In this document: in pieces, positions 6,308-9,155 of the stretch
Numbering within the stretch: the first letter of the stretch is position 1
Layout of the letters: each line of letters starts with the position of its first letter
NCBI GenBank assembly: GCA_003527225.1
Contig: DPXQ01000066.1
Coordinates: 1 to 9,155 of the forward strand
From: Rhizobium sp.
GTDB taxonomy: Bacteria > Pseudomonadota > Alphaproteobacteria > Rhizobiales > Rhizobiaceae
Direction: 5' to 3'
DNA length: 9,155 nt
The notes under the pieces: model-generated
What the model saw: the letters and a program-made list of their open reading frames with translations, nothing else
The model's database searches: none
What the model was told of the DNA's origin: nothing
Translations under genes and position numbers: made by a program

Positions 6308-7349
6308 TTAACCTTGTTGGACGTAGGTGGTCCGGTCGCGCCTTAGGGCCTGCGGCGGAATGATGTCGCGGGTTTGGAGCGGCGTCCGATAGTCCGAGCG
6401 GCGGTGAGTGCGACCAAAGCTACCAAAGAGGTGTAAATTTTTCAGTTGCGCACGGTCAACCTCAAAGATGGCGAAGCTGTTGGCGTCCTCCACAAGCACT
6501 TCATCTCCCCATGATACGCAAGCATGGTCGATCGCGGCATCGCGGTCGCGTACCAATCGGATGCTGTTGTCATTCCGGTCGAGCACTTGCCGATCTATAC
6601 CCCGTTTCAAGATGACCCCGGAGAACTCCTCCAGGATGGAAAAGAAAAGGGGCTGTCCGACCGGAAGCGCAACGTCGGTCGTATAGGTCGGCTCGTCTCG
6701 GCCGGTGAAAAAGCGATTGCCTTCCGAGGTCAGATTGAGAAAATCGTATGTGAGCGCATCCTCGTCATCGCGATCCAGTAAAATTGGCTCCATCTCAAGC
6801 GGCACATTAAACTGCTGCTCAAGATACTGCATGCGGTGGCGTAGCGCGCCGGCCGCATATGGCGACAGCGGAATCGTGGCGCGTCATTTCCGATTTGGGA
6901 TCGCGCCAGGCTGACAGCCAATTGAAGGAACCGTCAACGAAGATCCTTTCGTCGACAATGAGCGACTTATTGTGGGCTCCGCGCAATCGGTGAACGGTAA
7001 CGCCCAAATCCCGGAGCATTCGAATGCCCTCGGCAAAAGACCGCTTGTATGTCTCGAACAAGTCCTCAACTTTGCAATTCTTGTCGACCTGCATCAGATT
7101 GAACTCATAGTCGGTGTAGAAATGTATCTCTGCCCTTCTTGCCGCGCCCATCAACTCCGTCCACATCGTCGCCAAGGCTCCGCCGGTGATCCACGGTGAA
7201 GAAATGATAACCTCGTGCTTGGCGCCTCGCAGACAGAACGCCAGAAATTGAGACAGTTGTTCCGCCCCGGCAACGAAGGTACTGGAACACTCGCAGGTGC
7301 AGTCGAAGAGGTTGTGCTGGCAGGCACGGCAATGGAAGTTTCGCGTCAT
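6308..7349 (-). pseudogene. PLD-like (HKD) nuclease with N-terminal cysteine cluster, split by a frameshift
   Basis: The first part (7349 to 6819, 176 codons) starts with a metal-site-like cysteine cluster (HCRACQHNLFDCTCEC; Cys 7, 10, 17, 19, 21), then VIISSPWITGG, and one HKD motif: HNKSLIVDERIFVDGSFNW with His126, Lys128, Asp133, Gly140, Ser141 and Asn143. A single HKD motif is normal for PLD nucleases that act as dimers. The frame then goes off into RRATPPHAVS and stops. Skipping one C near 6855 joins ICGR to ALRHRMQYLEQQF and continues for about 180 residues to the TAA at 6308, giving one protein of about 345 aa. I therefore read it as one gene with a one-base insertion. The second part (LTYDFLNLTSEGNRFFTG, then FAIFEVDRAQLKNLHLFG) is unfamiliar. 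The start has only a weak ribosome binding site. It could be a defence nuclease. Alternatives are a sequencing error, or two overlapping genes with a second start at 6832. Confidence 0.65.
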
Positions 7350-7528
7350 CGGATCGATCTTTTACTCATTGGTGATAATCGGTTTGACCTAGCAACATCC
7401 CGTTGAAAAATGGCGAATATCCATGAGCTATCTGCTACCCCAAACATGTTCTCTTTGACCTGCTCTTCGATGGGTTCATGTCCCGGCAGGTAGCGCTTAA
7501 ACCCTGATGACTGATCGCGTTCGAACAT
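7346..7528 (-). CDS. Possible small ORF coupled to the nuclease gene, 60 aa
   Basis: A 60-codon frame starting MFERDQSSGFKRYLPGHEPI. Its TGA overlaps the nuclease ATG as ATGA, the usual sign of translational coupling. No family is recognised. Against it, the frame overlaps the start of the divergent helicase gene by 22 bases, has no clear Shine-Dalgarno, and occupies the only space available for divergent promoters. A remnant of a longer upstream gene or a chance frame are both possible. Confidence 0.25.
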   Translation of the reverse strand: MFERDQSSGFKRYLPGHEPIEEQVKENMFGVADSSWIFAIFQRDVARSNRLSPMSKRSIR

Positions 7529-8299
7529 ACCGACCTGGATTTTTTGCTCGGCTCCTTCCCCAAGGAAAATGGAAGGTCAGGCTGAACGTGTCGTTACCAG
7601 CAGCCGTGCAGCTCGATGTGAACGGCGCCCTCGATCTTCCTTGCCTGGATGTCATAGCAATTTCTGTCACCAAGGCATTGCTGTGGCACTCGGTTGAAGT
7701 CCGCTCGCGTAAAGGGATTCATACCCTATCGTGCCTCGGAGAAGAGGCAGCAACCCGGCTTGCGGCAAACCTTTACAGCTTCATCAACAGCCACCTCTTC
7801 GACCTGATCAGCTTTGACACCGACCGCTTGAGCGAGGTGGATACGAAACTACAGACTATCACCGAGGGTAACCGGCAATATCTGGCCCATGCCGACCTCG
7901 CCCGTGCGATTGCGGGCGTAACCGGTGAAGCCGCGGCCGCGCTTTCGCACCCTCTGTTCGACCCGGAACTGATGCCGGCCACCCTGAAAGCGGTGCTGCC
8001 CCGATCGCTCGCGTTCGTTACCGATCCGGACGTGCGCCACAGATATAATGACGCGTTTGTCTCAGCTGAGCTGTCGAGATACCGGTCGTTCTTTGACAAT
8101 TTAGACGGCCGGTCCTTGTCCGATCAGCAACGCGAGGCATGCATTCGACTGGAGGACAACAATCTTCTTGTCGCCTCAGCGGGGTCGGGCAAGTCCGCAA
8201 CCATGGTCGGCAAGGTCGCCTATGTCCTCGACAAGCAGCTCTATCGCCCTGAAGAGATTCTCGTCCTTGCCTTCAACAAGAGCGCCGCTGACGAGCTAG
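7507..8299 (+). pseudogene. UvrD-family, HelD (helicase IV)-like helicase, N-terminal fragment cut by an IS
   Basis: About 264 codons remain. Residues 1-200 match the general layout of the helicase IV N-terminal domain: FFARLLPQGKWKVRLNV, then ITKALLWHSVEVRSRKGIHT-like beta strands (seen as VTKALLWHSVEVRS), a helical region, and ELSRYRSFFDNLDGRSLS. The superfamily 1 helicase core then begins with the Q motif LSDQQREA (204-211), Walker A LVASAGSGKS (221-230, Lys229) and motif Ia ILVLAFNKSAADEL (251-264). At the codon for Leu264 the insertion sequence begins; beyond it the frame reads 28 non-native residues from the IS and stops at 8385. Motifs II to VI are absent, so the fragment cannot be an active helicase. 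The start at 7507 has a weak ribosome binding site but fits the family. It diverges from the PLD-like gene, suggesting a former nuclease/helicase pair. Confidence 0.8.
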
Positions 8300-9078
8300 G
8301 CCGTGTGGACGGATTTGATCAAGATGAAGCCTGCGGCGATTGCGACGATGGAGGAGAAATTTTGTTTGGTCTTCTCGCATCGTAGCGCGACGCGCTTGAA
8401 GCGCTTGAGTTTTCCGACTGCTTGCTCGATGCGGGCGCGACCTTTGTAGAGCGCTTTGGGAAAGAACGTCGGCTTTGATTTTGCCGTTGAACGATAAGGA
8501 ATGACGGGAACCGCACCCCGCCTTCTTGCGGCCTGCCGGTTAGCCTTGCTGTCGTAGCCCTTGTCGCCCATGGCGGCGCGGGGATCTACATCAGGGCCAA
8601 GGCCAAGCAGGATTGGAAAGTGTGGAGCGTCACCTTTCTCGCCCCCGGTCAGATCGAACGCGATGGGATGTCCGTCGAAATCGGTCTTCAGGTGGATTTT
8701 GGTCGAGAAGCCGCCTCGCGAGCGGCCAAGCGCTTGGCCATATTGCCCCCTTTTGCTCCTGCTGCCGAAACATGCGCGCGCACCACGGTGCTGTCGAACA
8801 TCTGAACCAGATCGGCCGACGTGCTCAGGCTGGCAAGGTGCTCGAAGAAAATCTCAAAAACACCCGCCTTGCTCAATCGGGTGAGAGCGCTTCCAGACAC
8901 TGTTCCAATGTCCATAGCGCTCCGGCAGACCGCGCCATGTGATATTGTTGACGGAGAAATAGTGCAGGGCCTCCAAAAACAGTCGGTCATCTCGACCCTT
9001 GTCGCCCCGCCGCGGAAGCGAGACGCGGAAAACCTCAAGTGCGACCGCCCAGTCCGCTTCTGTCATCTTCGTCAGCAT
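8296..9078 (-). pseudogene. IS5/IS427-type DDE transposase spread over three frames
   Basis: The start is at 9078 after GAGGAG. Frame 1 reads MLTKMTEADWAVALEVF to GHWNSVWKR, then leaves the family sequence near 8884-8888, where CGCTCTCACC stands in place of an expected CGCTTCACC (KRFTRLSKAG). Frame 2 carries RLSKAGVFEIFFEHLASLS and QMFDSTVVRAH with the first catalytic Asp, up to SAAGAKGG. At the A4G5 run (8746-8754) a -1 shift leads into frame 3: QALGRSRGGFSTKIHL, GDKGYDS with the second Asp, and RARIEQAVGKLKRFKR with the catalytic Glu, ending FILIKSVHTA at 8296. The A4G5 shift is probably the programmed frameshift of IS427-type elements. The other break looks like a one-base insertion that disables the transposase unless it is a sequencing error. 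Confidence 0.8.
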
Positions 9079-9155
9079 CGCCGATCTCCTCTGAAACCGG
9101 CAACCCATGAATCATTCAAATACTGATTTGGGAATCTGGAGGGTTCTGTGAGGTC
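8296..9155 (-). mobile_element. IS5-family (IS427-type) insertion sequence, right end beyond the window
   Basis: The element holds one transposase region on the minus strand and interrupts the HelD-like gene at CTAG (8296-8299), a TA-centred target of the kind used by this IS group. The left IS end begins near GCCGTGTGGACGG at 8300. The other terminal inverted repeat and the second copy of the target are not present before 9155, so the element continues outside the window. The transposase stop codon TAG lies within the CTAG junction itself. Confidence 0.8.

Noticed and set aside
1..9155. CRISPR array, tRNA, rRNA or replication-origin iterons
   Set aside because: No regularly spaced repeats, cloverleaf-like sequences or iteron runs were seen by eye on either strand.

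Overview
The window looks like an accessory, probably plasmid- or ICE-borne, segment from an alphaproteobacterium of the rhizobial type (Hyphomicrobiales). I infer this from the GC-rich coding, from a set of genes typical of rhizobial plasmids and islands (methylase-helicase fusion, DUF3085-like, DUF1419-like and DUF3991/TOPRIM-like proteins), from a site whose 14-bp core is identical to the TraR 'tra box' of Agrobacterium/Rhizobium conjugative plasmids, and from an IS427-type IS5-family element. No database search was possible; family names come from reading motifs.

Left part (1-5911, all minus strand, transcribed right to left): a 60-aa small protein (5729-5911) ends in a hairpin plus T-tract terminator. 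Next comes a 216-bp regulatory gap with the near-perfect 28-bp palindrome holding the tra-box core (5621-5648). Then follow a DUF3991/TOPRIM primase-like protein (4553-5512), a structured 145-bp leader, a DUF1419-like protein (3805-4407), a DUF3085-like protein (3395-3793) and a giant N6-adenine methyltransferase/SNF2-type helicase fusion. The fusion starts at 3289 and is still open at base 1 (1096 codons seen). The last four look like one transcription unit. A plausible reading is a quorum-sensing-controlled set of genes for transfer or establishment of a mobile element, with the methylase-helicase in a role like that of phage P1 DarB antirestriction protein.

Middle part (5912-6307): about 400 bp with no convincing gene but several inverted repeats.

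Right part (6308-9155): a PLD-like nuclease gene with an N-terminal cysteine cluster (minus strand, split by a one-base frameshift) sits divergently from a UvrD/HelD-like helicase gene (plus strand). The helicase gene is cut just after motif Ia by an IS5/IS427-type insertion sequence that runs off the right edge. The transposase carries two frame breaks: one at an A4G5 run that is probably a programmed frameshift, the other probably a disabling one-base insertion. The nuclease/helicase pair therefore looks like a decayed cargo (possibly defence) cassette beside a better preserved transfer-related operon.
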